Positions 43,531-51,156 of a DNA stretch of 55,578 nucleotides are shown here, piece by piece; within the stretch, counting starts at the first letter, position 1, and the number at the start of each line of letters is the position of its first letter. The DNA comes from Acidobacteria bacterium AH-259-L09 (lineage in GTDB: Bacteria; Acidobacteriota; UBA6911; RPQK01), in contig JALLOL010000001.1 of the NCBI GenBank assembly GCA_027717875.1, positions 1-55,578 of the forward strand, given 5' to 3'. Position numbers and translations under genes: made by a program. The notes below the pieces were generated by a model that worked only from the letters and a program-made list of their open reading frames with translations, had not been told where the DNA came from and searched no databases.

Positions 43531-45816
43531 ATGTCGGATTTAATAAAGAGGTCAGACTTGCCAGAATCTGGAGGGTATAGATTGGACAAGGACAACCCAA
43601 TTTACCCGCAGTATCGTGACGAGATCGAGCTGAGAGATTATTATCGCGTGGTGGTTAGACATAAGTGGTTGATCCTAGCTGTTGTGGTTTCTGTGTTCAC
43701 GCTGGTTGCCATACAAACCTTTACGGCCACCCCCATCTATCGCTCGACTGTCCGGGTGCGGATCGATCCCGAGGCGGCTGATGTCCTCCCTTACAAAAAC
43801 GTGGCGGAAGCGTCGGAAATGTATCTGGCAACCGAGGCCTATCTTCAGACCGAATACAAAATCTTGCAAAGCCGCGCTCTGGTCCGTAGAGTCATCGAGA
43901 TAATTAATCTAGCTGACGACCCAATATTTAATGAGGTACTTGGAAGCGGGTTTTGGGGCCAGTTTGAAAACTCTTTCAGCTCCCTTATGACAGCACTTTT
44001 TTCCCGGCGTAAGGGCCTCGGCGACAGTGACAGCGAGGGAACCGCGGCAGAATTGGTGGATCGATTTCTGGGGAAACTGCAAGTCCAACCAATTCGGTCC
44101 ACTCGACTGGTGGAAGTCAGTTTTCTCTCTCACAATCCACGATTTGCCGCCAAGGTCGTGAACGTGCTGGCGGAAGAGTTTATCGAACAGAACTTTGAGA
44201 GCCGATATGAGGCGACGACTAGGGCCACTGATTTTCTCCAGCAGCAGCTCGAGCAGCTCAAAATTAAAGTCGAAAAGTCGGAGGAACACTTAATCAGCTA
44301 TGCAAGAGGACACGGCATCCTCGACGTGGACGAACGCCAAAACATCGTCCTCCAAAAGCTGGCCGCCTTGAGCGAGGAGGTGACCAACGTTCAGGCTGAC
44401 TTGTTTGCAAAGACAGCACGCCACGAAACACTCAAGGACGCTACACCCGAGCACTTCCTGCAGAGCCTCAAGAACGAACTCATTGGCAGGCTTGAGAACC
44501 GGTTGTTCGAACTCGAACAAGACCTGGCCAGCCTCTCTGTGCGCTTTGGGCCCGATTGGCCAGATGTCGTTAAGGTAAATAATGAGATTTGGGAGGTTAA
44601 AGAACAGCTTCTACGAGAAAAGGAGAGGGCGATTGAGGAGGCCGAGATCGACTACGGGGTAGCTTTGAGCCACTACGAAAAGCTTTCTAGCGCTCTGGAG
44701 GAACAGAAGACACTTGCCGACCGGCTCAACGAGGATTCCATCCAGTACGATATCCTCAAACGGGAAGCAGAGAGCAACAAACAGCTTTACGAAGGACTTT
44801 TGCGGCGTCTTAAGGAAGCCGGGGTGTCAGCTGGGCTCAAGTCCAGCAATATCCACATCGTTGACCATGGAGAAATCTCCCGGACGGTCTACCGGCCTCG
44901 AGCTGCTCTTAACTTAGCACTTGGTCTGGCTATCGGACTTGTACTCGGCGTCGGGCTTGCATTCTTGACTGAACACCTTGACAACACGCTCAAGACGCCC
45001 GATCAGGTGGAGGAGATTTTGGCTATTCCTTCCCTTGGAGTGGTTCCGGTGATGGGCAATCTAAGTGATCGCGCGACCCATTTATTGCCAGCCGAAGGGA
45101 CGGGGGATACGGAAGGCGCTTCAGTTCTACCTTACACCCTGGCTGGATCTCGAATCTGGGAGGCCTACCGTTCCCTCCGTACTTCTCTTCTGCTTTCCTC
45201 TTCGGGTCAGCAGCCCAAAACTGTTCTCATTACGTCTTCATTTACCGGCGAAGGAAAGACTACAACAGTCACCAATGTGGGTATCGTTTTCGCCCAAACG
45301 GGCGCTCGCACTTTATTAATCGATCTTGATATGAGGAAGCCGATGCTGGCAAGGTTGTTGGGAATCGATGGGGGCCAGGGTATGAGTACCTTCCTTTCGG
45401 CGAACTCGGATCTTTCGTCACAAATTAAGCAGACACCGGTTCCAAATTTGTTTGTACTGCCAGCGGGTCCGATCCCGCCTAATCCAGCCGAGTTGATAGG
45501 TTCGAAGCGGATGCAGGAGGCGCTGACTCTGCTTGGTCAGCATTTTAAATACATAGTCATTGATTCGCCTCCGGTTCTCTCGGTGACGGATCCCTTGGTG
45601 CTGTCCCCGTTGGTTGATGGGGTGGTGATGGTGATTCATGGAGGGAAAACCCCGCGGGATGCGGTGAGGAAAGCTGATGATCATTTGCAGGATGTGGGGG
45701 CGAAGATTCTTGGGGCGGTCATTAATAATGTAAATACAGAGAGCTCAGAGTACTACTACTATTACCGGTATTACTACGACTATGGCTACTATGAATCCCG
45801 CGGATCTCGCGGATGA
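43531..45816 (+). CDS. Wzc-like polysaccharide co-polymerase with tyrosine kinase domain
   Basis: 761 residues. Wzz-type domain at ~30-130, with 'WLILAVVVSVFTLVAIQTF' as first membrane helix, then a long coiled coil (~230-430) and second helix 'LALGLAIGLVLGVGLAFL' near 465. The BY-kinase domain carries Walker A 'SSFTGEGKTTTVTN' (~569), 'LLIDLDMRKPML' (Walker A') and 'YIVIDSPPVL' (Walker B). The C-terminal cluster has 11 tyrosines in 14 residues ('EYYYYYRYYYDYGYYE'). It controls chain length and export by cycling autophosphorylation. A CpsB-type phosphatase is encoded at 51.2 kb. Ribosome site AGAAAGGATGG precedes. Confidence 0.9.
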   Translation: MSDLIKRSDLPESGGYRLDKDNPIYPQYRDEIELRDYYRVVVRHKWLILAVVVSVFTLVAIQTFTATPIYRSTVRVRIDPEAADVLPYKNVAEASEMYLATEAYLQTEYKILQSRALVRRVIEIINLADDPIFNEVLGSGFWGQFENSFSSLMTALFSRRKGLGDSDSEGTAAELVDRFLGKLQVQPIRSTRLVEVSFLSHNPRFAAKVVNVLAEEFIEQNFESRYEATTRATDFLQQQLEQLKIKVEKSEEHLISYARGHGILDVDERQNIVLQKLAALSEEVTNVQADLFAKTARHETLKDATPEHFLQSLKNELIGRLENRLFELEQDLASLSVRFGPDWPDVVKVNNEIWEVKEQLLREKERAIEEAEIDYGVALSHYEKLSSALEEQKTLADRLNEDSIQYDILKREAESNKQLYEGLLRRLKEAGVSAGLKSSNIHIVDHGEISRTVYRPRAALNLALGLAIGLVLGVGLAFLTEHLDNTLKTPDQVEEILAIPSLGVVPVMGNLSDRATHLLPAEGTGDTEGASVLPYTLAGSRIWEAYRSLRTSLLLSSSGQQPKTVLITSSFTGEGKTTTVTNVGIVFAQTGARTLLIDLDMRKPMLARLLGIDGGQGMSTFLSANSDLSSQIKQTPVPNLFVLPAGPIPPNPAELIGSKRMQEALTLLGQHFKYIVIDSPPVLSVTDPLVLSPLVDGVVMVIHGGKTPRDAVRKADDHLQDVGAKILGAVINNVNTESSEYYYYYRYYYDYGYYESRGSRG

Positions 45817-45845
45817 TTATGGATTGTCGCCGATGGGAGAAGGTC

Positions 45846-46850
45846 ATGATTAGAAAAATATTTATTTTGCCCTTTGCGATGGGAGTTCTATGGGGACAAG
45901 TTTATCAGCAGGGCAATAACTGGAATGAGCGGATACAGCAGTTGAGTTTCTTGAATCGGACTGCCTCGGAGTACCGTCTAGGAAGCGGAGATTTGATTGA
46001 GGTCAGTGTTTTTGGTGTTGAGAACTTCACGCATAACCTGCGAATTAACTCACGCGGTGAGATCAATCTTCCTTTCATAGGGGCGGTTAGAGCGGCTGGT
46101 CTGACACCTGCCGAATTAGAGGAACAATTGAAGTCTAGTCTAGACGGACGCCTGATCCGCAATCCACAAGTATCCGTGTTTGTAAAAGAATATCGGTCGC
46201 AGCCCGTGTTTGTGTTAGGTGCAGTCAAGCAGCCGGGACAGTATCAGACGTTCCAACAGCTCAACCTCATCGATGTTATTGCAATGGCGGGTGGACTGAT
46301 TGTAGAAAGGGCAGCCGATCACGCACTGGTCCAGAGGAGAGTTTCTGTCTCAGCGGACGAGAGGAGTAATGGGGGAACGAACGACGTAACTAACACCCCT
46401 CAGACCCTAAAGGTAGATCTGAGAGCCCTTCTTGAGGATGGAGATCTTTCCCTGAACATTCCCATACGGGGTGGAGATGTCATTCAAATTCCGGAGCGAA
46501 AGGTCGAGTTGTTTTATGTCGTGGGAGAGGTGAACAGAGCCGGTGCCTTTGAGATGCCTCAACAGAACGACGTTTTTGTCTCGCAGGCCTTAGCCTGGGC
46601 CGGTGGACCCATGAAGACCGCCAAAATGAACAAAGGTATTCTGGTGCGATATGACGGAAAAGGGGGACGGCAGGAAATGGCCGTCAACTTCTCAGATATC
46701 ATCAAAGGAAAAGAGAGCGATTTTCTTGTCCAAGCCAGCGACATCATCTTCATCCCTGGAAGCACGGCCAAGACGATTGGTTACAGCTTGCTAGGTGTTA
46801 TTCCTGGTGTGGTGTCCGGGAGTATTATTTATGGTCCTATACTCCGTTAA
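45846..46850 (+). CDS. Wza-like outer-membrane polysaccharide export protein
   Basis: 334 residues from ATG 45846, preceded by GGGAGAAGG; the frame is also open from ATG 45813, which would overlap wzc by 4 nt. The N-terminus 'MIRKIFILPFAMGVLWG' looks like a signal peptide without a lipobox cysteine. 'YRLGSGDLIEVSVFGVENF' begins the polysaccharide export domain (PF02563), followed by two SLBB-type domains ('PVFVLGAVKQPGQY' and 'YVVGEVNRAGAFEMPQ'). It forms the periplasmic/outer-membrane exit for the polymer, with the kinase upstream. Confidence 0.88.
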   Translation: MIRKIFILPFAMGVLWGQVYQQGNNWNERIQQLSFLNRTASEYRLGSGDLIEVSVFGVENFTHNLRINSRGEINLPFIGAVRAAGLTPAELEEQLKSSLDGRLIRNPQVSVFVKEYRSQPVFVLGAVKQPGQYQTFQQLNLIDVIAMAGGLIVERAADHALVQRRVSVSADERSNGGTNDVTNTPQTLKVDLRALLEDGDLSLNIPIRGGDVIQIPERKVELFYVVGEVNRAGAFEMPQQNDVFVSQALAWAGGPMKTAKMNKGILVRYDGKGGRQEMAVNFSDIIKGKESDFLVQASDIIFIPGSTAKTIGYSLLGVIPGVVSGSIIYGPILR

Positions 46851-46901
46851 TCACACGGATCAAGCAGATTTAATCTACAGATTTACACCGGAAAAATACC
46901 C
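46851..46901 (+). repeat. Degenerate ACGGAT repeat before ligase remnant
   Basis: 'CACACGGATCAAGCAGATTT' and following bases are weakly repetitive and resemble the sequence immediately before the intact ligase gene at 48.2 kb ('GGATCACACGGATC'). It suggests that the two ligase copies and their repeat-bearing upstream sequence were duplicated together. Confidence 0.45.
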
Positions 46902-47236
46902 ATGGATTGGCCGCGAAGAACGGTGGCCGTGCTCTTTGGGACAGCCTTGGTTTGAGGTCTGTTTCAGTACGCCGCTAAGGAACCTCAGATACATTATCGA
47001 CTCTTTATCCTTTTGCTGCTTCCCGCACTGATTGCCGCATTAAGGCTGCCCGTTGAATCTGTTAAGGACGTTCGCTTTTTGGTTGTCCTCCTGATTGGTT
47101 TTTTCTTCTGGCCGAGGTGATTCTGCAGCCTACTCTCACCGGCCATGGGTTTATCATCGCTTCCCTGGGATGGCTGGCTTTGGCTTTTGCGCTCGCGCTT
47201 ACTGCCGGGCAGCTGAATGCGACGCGGGCTCTTTTC
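46902..47236 (+). pseudogene. Truncated, frameshifted copy of O-antigen-ligase-like gene
   Basis: The frame begins 'MDWPRRTVAVLFGTALV', matching 'MIWGRRTVAVLFGAALV' of the intact gene at 48.2 kb. A TGA replaces the next Leu, the frame resumes to 'DVRFLVVLLIGFF', a single-T loss shifts it, and similarity continues with 'VILQPTLTGHGFIIASLGWL' to 'GQLNATRALF'. It ends exactly where the ACGGAA repeat starts, after about 110 of 407 residues. Two point lesions and a truncation make it non-functional. The copy is about 75-80% identical to its partner by eye. Confidence 0.75.
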
Positions 47237-47325
47237 CGGGGTCACGGAAGACACGGAAATTGTGCGGATCACCACGGAAGTTCACGGAATGGCAACGGAT
47301 AAGAGCGGAATTGGACGGAATCGGT
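47237..47325 (+). repeat. CACGGAA repeat tract
   Basis: 'GGGGTCACGGAAGACACGGA' followed by further ACGGAA/ACGGAT units separated by 5-8 bases, ending 'GGACGGAATCGGTGG'. It starts exactly where the ligase remnant breaks off and ends 16 nt before the start codon of an Uma2 fragment at 47342. Confidence 0.75.
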
Positions 47326-47341
47326 GGTAGAATTGCGACAA

Positions 47342-47392
47342 ATGACGATCCAAGCTCAGAGGCACCTTTCGGATTTCGTAGGCTTTCCGTAG
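47342..47392 (+). pseudogene. 5' fragment of Uma2-family endonuclease gene
   Basis: ATG frame 'MTIQAQRHLSDFVGFP' then TAG. The first nine residues match 'MTIQPQRHLF' at 53885 (minus strand) and 'MAVQLQRHLF' of the intact gene at 55348. The DNA is also similar for about 25 nt upstream ('TAGAATT' plus linker). After ~30 nt similarity fades, so only the gene's 5' tip is present. It follows directly on the repeat tract. Confidence 0.5.
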
Positions 47393-47411
47393 ATCGCCGG
47401 TTACTCGCGGA

Positions 47412-48006
47412 CTAGCGTTGGTAAGAGGCGATCAATTCGATATCGTGTTTCTTGGCTTCGGCAGTTCCTGAAGGGTGCACATAATAGCCAAACATGATCG
47501 GAAATGTGGATTTTCCCAGCTGTTTCTTTAGGCTGGCCAGGGTAAGGGCAAACTGCTCCACCTGGCGGGCGTAGATTCGACTTTTCACTTCCCCCACAGC
47601 GACAATCTTCCGACCTTTTCTCCGTCCCTCGGCATAGAGGTCAATCTCCACTTCGTCGCCATTGCTGCTGAAAAACCGCCTTTCGAATTCTCCCATCTCA
47701 ATGCCATGATGGCGCAGCAGATATCCTGGCACCACCACATGAGCGATGTCCTCGAGGCCGAAGCCAATGTGGTCGCTCTAGTCGACCCACCTCTTGTGCC
47801 AGCTGCTGAAGAGCCAATTCCGTACGCGCCTGGGCCTGGGCTGGAGCACTGAGTCTTTGCTCAGTTGCTCGTTGGGCTTCGGCGAGCTGCCGTACTGTGG
47901 CCTGCAGATCCAGAAAGTCTGTCCGGCGGACTTCGATTTTCTGGACGCGTTCGTCCACCAACTCTAGCAGCGCTAACTCGAGTTCAGGGTCAATCTTCTT
48001 CGCCAC
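47412..48006 (-). pseudogene. PD-(D/E)XK nuclease-like protein (DUF3782-like), frameshifted
   Basis: From GTG 48006 the frame encodes 'MAKKIDPELELALLELVDER' and a coiled coil ('LAEAQRATEQRL') to 'LAQEVGRLE', then leaves frame near 47775. The other frame continues 'HIGFGLEDIAHVVVPGYL' and 'GDEVEIDLYAEGRRKG', 'VAVGEVKSRI' to 'IELIASYQR' at 47412. The E-x-D...E-x-K core fits PD-(D/E)XK nucleases of the DUF3782-like type with an N-terminal coiled coil. One base change is needed to join the frames. It could be a sequencing error, so the frameshift should be checked on reads. Confidence 0.65.
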
Positions 48007-48059
48007 GCCACCAGATTAGCCCAGACCATGGCTGCGATTCAAGTTGAACACTCGGGCAA

Positions 48060-48225
48060 TGGCCGACGGGGGTCACGGGGGCCACGGGGGCCACGGAATC
48101 CACGGAATTAGACGGAACTGCACGGAAGGTTTGGAGAGGCACGGAAGACACGGGGGTCACGGAAGACACGGAATAAAACGGAATTTATACCAACGGATCA
48201 CACGGATCTTCACGGATAAGCGCGG
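48060..48225 (+). repeat. CACGGAA/CACGGGG tandem-like repeat tract
   Basis: Begins 'GACGGGGGTCACGGGGGCCA' and continues with about 15 ACGGAA/ACGGAT/ACGGGG units, irregularly spaced at 6-15 nt, up to 'CACGGATAAGCGCGG' directly before the ATG of the ligase gene. There is no unique spacer structure, so it is not a CRISPR. It fills the gap between the minus-strand nuclease-like gene and the ligase gene. Confidence 0.8.
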
Positions 48226-49449
48226 ATGATTTGGGGGCGACGGACGGTGGCGGTGCTTTTTGGGGCGGCTTTGGTTTTGGGGCTGTTCGTGTACCCGGGG
48301 AGAGAACCGCAGACATATTATCGGCTCTTTCTTCTTTTGCTTATTCCCGCGCTAATTGCCACTTTTAGGCTGGACGCCCAATCTGTTAAGGAAGCTCGCT
48401 TTTTGGCTCTTCTCCTGATTGGGTTTTTTCTTCTGGCTGAGGTGATTCTGCAGCCTACTGTGACCGGTCGTGGGTTTATCATCGCTTCCCTGGGGTGGCT
48501 GGCTCTGTCTTTTGCCCTGGCACTTACTGCCGGGCAGCAGAACGCGGCGCGCGCTCTTTTGCTTTTTCTGATCCTTGCGGGAGGAGCTGAAGCTCTTTAT
48601 GGATTGACTCAGTCTCTGGGGGAAAGCGGATCGCTTGCCAAAGGGACTTTCACCAATCGCAATCACTTTGCGGGGCTTCTCAACATGACGATTCCACTGG
48701 CCATTGGGGGACTTTACGCACACTATTCCAGGACGCGGGAGAAGCTGCGGTCGGAGGTTTTGGCTCAAGCGTGGATTGTGCTGTTGAGTTGCGCGTTTAT
48801 GGGGTTGGGGATTTTATTGTCGTTGTCTCGGGCGGGGTCCGGGACGCTCATTCTTACGATCGTCCTTCTGGGGAGTTTACTGGCTCTCGGCCCGCGAAAA
48901 GCGCGAAAGGCGCGAACGCTTTCCGGGAAAGCGGCCTGGATCCTGTTGCTTGCCACATTGGGGTTGGGTGCTTGGGTGGGGATGGATGCGCTACTGGCGC
49001 GATTTGCACAGGCGGAGACCAGTCGGCCGGTGGTTTACCGGGACAGCCTCAAATTGATCGCCGAGGAGCCCCTTCTGGGAGCGGGGCCCGGGATGTATCA
49101 GTGGCGCTTTCGGCCTTATCAAAGCATCCAGGCCCAATTGTGGTATGACCATGCTCATAATGACTATCTGCAAAGTGCGGCTGAGTGGGGGATTCCCCTG
49201 GCCATGCTTTTCTGGGGGTTTGTGGTGTGGAGATTCTGGCGGTCGATACTGGTGTTTTTTAGTTCGCGGGATGCGTGGCGGCAGGGGATTGCTTTGGGGT
49301 GTGCGGGGGCGATCTTTTCGATTTTGGTGCATAGTTTTGTGGATTTTAATTTGCAGATACCGGTTAATTTGATGATTTTTTGTGTGATTCTTGGGTTAGG
49401 GTGGGGGTTGGAATTTAAGCCCGCGAAAAACGCGAAAATTCGCGAATGA
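48226..49449 (+). CDS. O-antigen ligase / Wzy-like polymerase (Wzy_C family)
   Basis: 407 residues with ~10-11 membrane segments ('VAVLFGAALVLGLFVYP', 'IASLGWLALSFALALTAG'). The family signature appears as 'GTFTNRNHFAGLLNM' (TNRN/F motif) and 'QLWYDHAHNDYLQSAAEWG' (HxxDxxxxxxxxG), including the conserved large periplasmic loop. It joins polymer or repeat unit to a lipid or another unit in the periplasm. The C-terminal 'PAKNAKIRE' comes from a CGCGAAA repeat that supplies the last codons. It overlaps the TPR gene by 4 nt. Confidence 0.85.
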   Translation: MIWGRRTVAVLFGAALVLGLFVYPGREPQTYYRLFLLLLIPALIATFRLDAQSVKEARFLALLLIGFFLLAEVILQPTVTGRGFIIASLGWLALSFALALTAGQQNAARALLLFLILAGGAEALYGLTQSLGESGSLAKGTFTNRNHFAGLLNMTIPLAIGGLYAHYSRTREKLRSEVLAQAWIVLLSCAFMGLGILLSLSRAGSGTLILTIVLLGSLLALGPRKARKARTLSGKAAWILLLATLGLGAWVGMDALLARFAQAETSRPVVYRDSLKLIAEEPLLGAGPGMYQWRFRPYQSIQAQLWYDHAHNDYLQSAAEWGIPLAMLFWGFVVWRFWRSILVFFSSRDAWRQGIALGCAGAIFSILVHSFVDFNLQIPVNLMIFCVILGLGWGLEFKPAKNAKIRE

Positions 49450-50702
49450 TTATAGCAGTACGAGTTGCCCTTAGCGTCCTCTTACTCCTCGCGGGGTGGA
49501 GGGTGTTTTGTCAGGTGGCGGCGTTGGGGATCGCCGAGGTCTATCCTACGGTTGAAGGGTTTCAGGAGGCGATTCGGTGGGATCCCACGGGGCCGGATTA
49601 TTACTATCGGTTGGGTCTCATTCACCGGGACAATCCTGAGCATCAACATCTGCAGCTGGCGCGCTACTATCTGGGAAAGGCCACCGAGCTGAATCCGTAT
49701 AACTGGTGGTACTCGTTGGACCTGGCCGGGAGTTATGAGATTGGGGCCACGGAAAACACGGGGGCCACGGAAAGCACGGAAACAAGACGGATCTACACGG
49801 AAAAGGCGGAAGCGGCGTATCTGAAGGCAGTTGAGATTAATCCGAGGGAGGCAGTCTATCGGTGGCGGTTTGCCAATTTCTACCTCAGGGAAGGAGACCT
49901 GGGGAAAGCGCTGCCGCAGTTTGGGAACGCGATTGAGCTGGAGCCGGGTTCGTATCTTCAGCAGACGTTGGCTTTGCTGTGGAAGGCTGGGGCCGGCAGT
50001 GATGACATTTTGAGCATCTGGCCGGAGGATAAACGGGCGCGGCTGGTGCTGCTTCGGTTTTTGGTGTCCACGGGACACACGGATTCTTACGGATCGACAC
50101 GGAAAATTATAGATCGGGAGTGGGAAAAATTGGTTCGTTCGGATATGCCAGCAGTTGCGGAAGGGGAGTTTTATGTTGGGTATTTGTTGCGGCAGAGGCG
50201 CTTTGGGGAGGCTAAGGAGGAGTGGGTTCGGTTGAATGGGAGGGATGGGTTTGAGGATTTGATTTGGAATGGGGACTTTAGGCTGCCGATCACTGGGGGG
50301 ATATTCGACTGGAAGCTTATTGTCCCGCGAAAAACGCGAAAAGACGCAAACGGGGTGTTGGAGATTGCGTTTGATGGGACGGAGAATATAGACTTTAATG
50401 GGTTGCAGCAGTTGGTTGTTGTTGAGCCCGGGGAGGGGTATCAGTTTTCCTTTAGAGCGCGATCCGAAGAGATTAGTACGGAGCAGGGGTTGTATTTTGA
50501 AGTTGTCGCTGGCGCTGTCCTATTGCAGACGGAGATGATTTTGGGGAGTACTCCGTGGACGGATTATTCAGGGCAGTTTAAGGTTCCTAGGGATGAGAAT
50601 TTGGTTACCGTGCGGCTGAGAAGGCGGCCTAGTAAGAGGATTGATAATAAGCTGCGCGGGACTCTCTGGGTGGATTGGGTGCGCTTACGCGCCACGGAAT
50701 GA
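49446..50702 (+). CDS. Membrane-anchored TPR protein with repeat-derived insertions
   Basis: 418 residues. N-terminal hydrophobic anchor ('VALSVLLLLAGWRVFC'), TPR-like helices ('YYRLGLIHRD', 'AAYLKAVEINPREAVYRWRF', 'YLREGDLGKALPQFGNAIEL') and a C-terminal beta-sandwich-like domain ('QLVVVEPGEGYQFSFRARSE', 'VTVRLRRRP'). It probably scaffolds polysaccharide assembly. Two coding segments ('GATENTGATESTETRR' at ~98-114 and 'STGHTDSYGSTRK' near 210) are ACGGAA repeats, and 'VPRKTRKDAN' is a CGCGAAA repeat, so repeat expansion stayed in frame. 4-nt overlap with the ligase gene. Confidence 0.75.
   Translation: MIIAVRVALSVLLLLAGWRVFCQVAALGIAEVYPTVEGFQEAIRWDPTGPDYYYRLGLIHRDNPEHQHLQLARYYLGKATELNPYNWWYSLDLAGSYEIGATENTGATESTETRRIYTEKAEAAYLKAVEINPREAVYRWRFANFYLREGDLGKALPQFGNAIELEPGSYLQQTLALLWKAGAGSDDILSIWPEDKRARLVLLRFLVSTGHTDSYGSTRKIIDREWEKLVRSDMPAVAEGEFYVGYLLRQRRFGEAKEEWVRLNGRDGFEDLIWNGDFRLPITGGIFDWKLIVPRKTRKDANGVLEIAFDGTENIDFNGLQQLVVVEPGEGYQFSFRARSEEISTEQGLYFEVVAGAVLLQTEMILGSTPWTDYSGQFKVPRDENLVTVRLRRRPSKRIDNKLRGTLWVDWVRLRATE
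49744..49803 (+). repeat. ACGGAA repeat embedded in TPR gene
   Basis: 'GGGGCCACGGAAAACACGGG' and a second unit run through 60 nt, in frame, encoding Gly-Ala-Thr-Glu and similar. The tract separates two TPR-like segments of the protein. Another shorter tract with ACGG units is at about 50068-50104. Confidence 0.75.
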
Positions 50703-50730
50703 CACGGAATAAGACGGAATAACACGGATT
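50690..50730 (+). repeat. ACGGAA repeat between TPR gene and zinc-ribbon gene
   Basis: 'CGCCACGGAATGACACGGAA' and further ACGGAA/ACGGAT units contribute the last codons and stop (TGA) of the TPR gene and run to the start codon of the next gene. Confidence 0.7.
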
Positions 50731-51156
50731 ATGCGGTGTCCGGTTTGTAAAAAAGAGGATGTTCGGCTGACGCATGCCAAGGGCTTTCTGGAGAAGAAGG
50801 TCTTTCGGTTGATCATGCTGCGGCCCTATCGGTGCCGGATGTGCCGGAGTCGGTTTTATCGGTTTAGTTTGCAGGATGGGGCGAGGAGTCCGAAGCGGGC
50901 GAAGAGGAGGAAGGAGAAAGCGGAGGAGGAGCAGTTTGGGCATTTTTTGAAGCCGGCGGATGAGAAGGAGTTTCGGGAGTTGATTGCGGAGATAGCGGAG
51001 GCGGAGAGGAAAATCTTTGGTGCCACGGAAGACACGGAAGAAGACGAAAAGTCACGGAATGTCGGTGCCACGGAAGGCACGGAAGAAGACGAAAAGTCAC
51101 GGAATTTGGGGGTCACGGAAGACACGGAAGGAGACGGAAATTCACGGAATAATTAA
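50731..51156 (+). CDS. Small zinc-ribbon protein with repeat-derived acidic tail
   Basis: 141 residues. The N-terminal 'MRCPVCKKEDVRL' and 'YRCRMCRSRFYRF' form a CxxC...CxxC zinc ribbon, followed by a basic helix ('SPKRAKRRKEKAEEEQ'). The last 45 residues are three copies of a 15-residue unit starting Gly-Ala/Val-Thr-Glu, encoded by the 45-nt repeat at 51019-51153. Function unknown. Its stop TAA shares one base with the start codon of the phosphatase gene, so it is part of the operon. The core ribbon looks real; the tail looks acquired. Confidence 0.65.
   Translation: MRCPVCKKEDVRLTHAKGFLEKKVFRLIMLRPYRCRMCRSRFYRFSLQDGARSPKRAKRRKEKAEEEQFGHFLKPADEKEFRELIAEIAEAERKIFGATEDTEEDEKSRNVGATEGTEEDEKSRNLGVTEDTEGDGNSRNN
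51019..51153 (+). repeat. Three tandem 45-nt repeats in coding sequence
   Basis: Units start at 51019, 51064 and 51109, each 45 nt, beginning 'GGTGCCACGGAA' or 'GGGGTCACGGAA' and containing three ACGGAA-type cores. Since 45 is a multiple of 3 the units translate as three 15-residue repeats. The tandem runs up to the stop codon of the zinc-ribbon gene. Confidence 0.85.

Noticed and set aside
48044..48229. Possible CRISPR or small coding gene in a highly repetitive stretch
   Set aside because: The repeats are short (6-7 nt cores), irregularly spaced and have no constant repeat with unique spacers. The predicted 61-residue product (Gly-His-Gly-rich) is a translation of the repeat.
51019..51153. 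45-nt tandem repeats as a CRISPR-like array
   Set aside because: The units are contiguous, without spacers, and in frame with the preceding zinc-ribbon gene.
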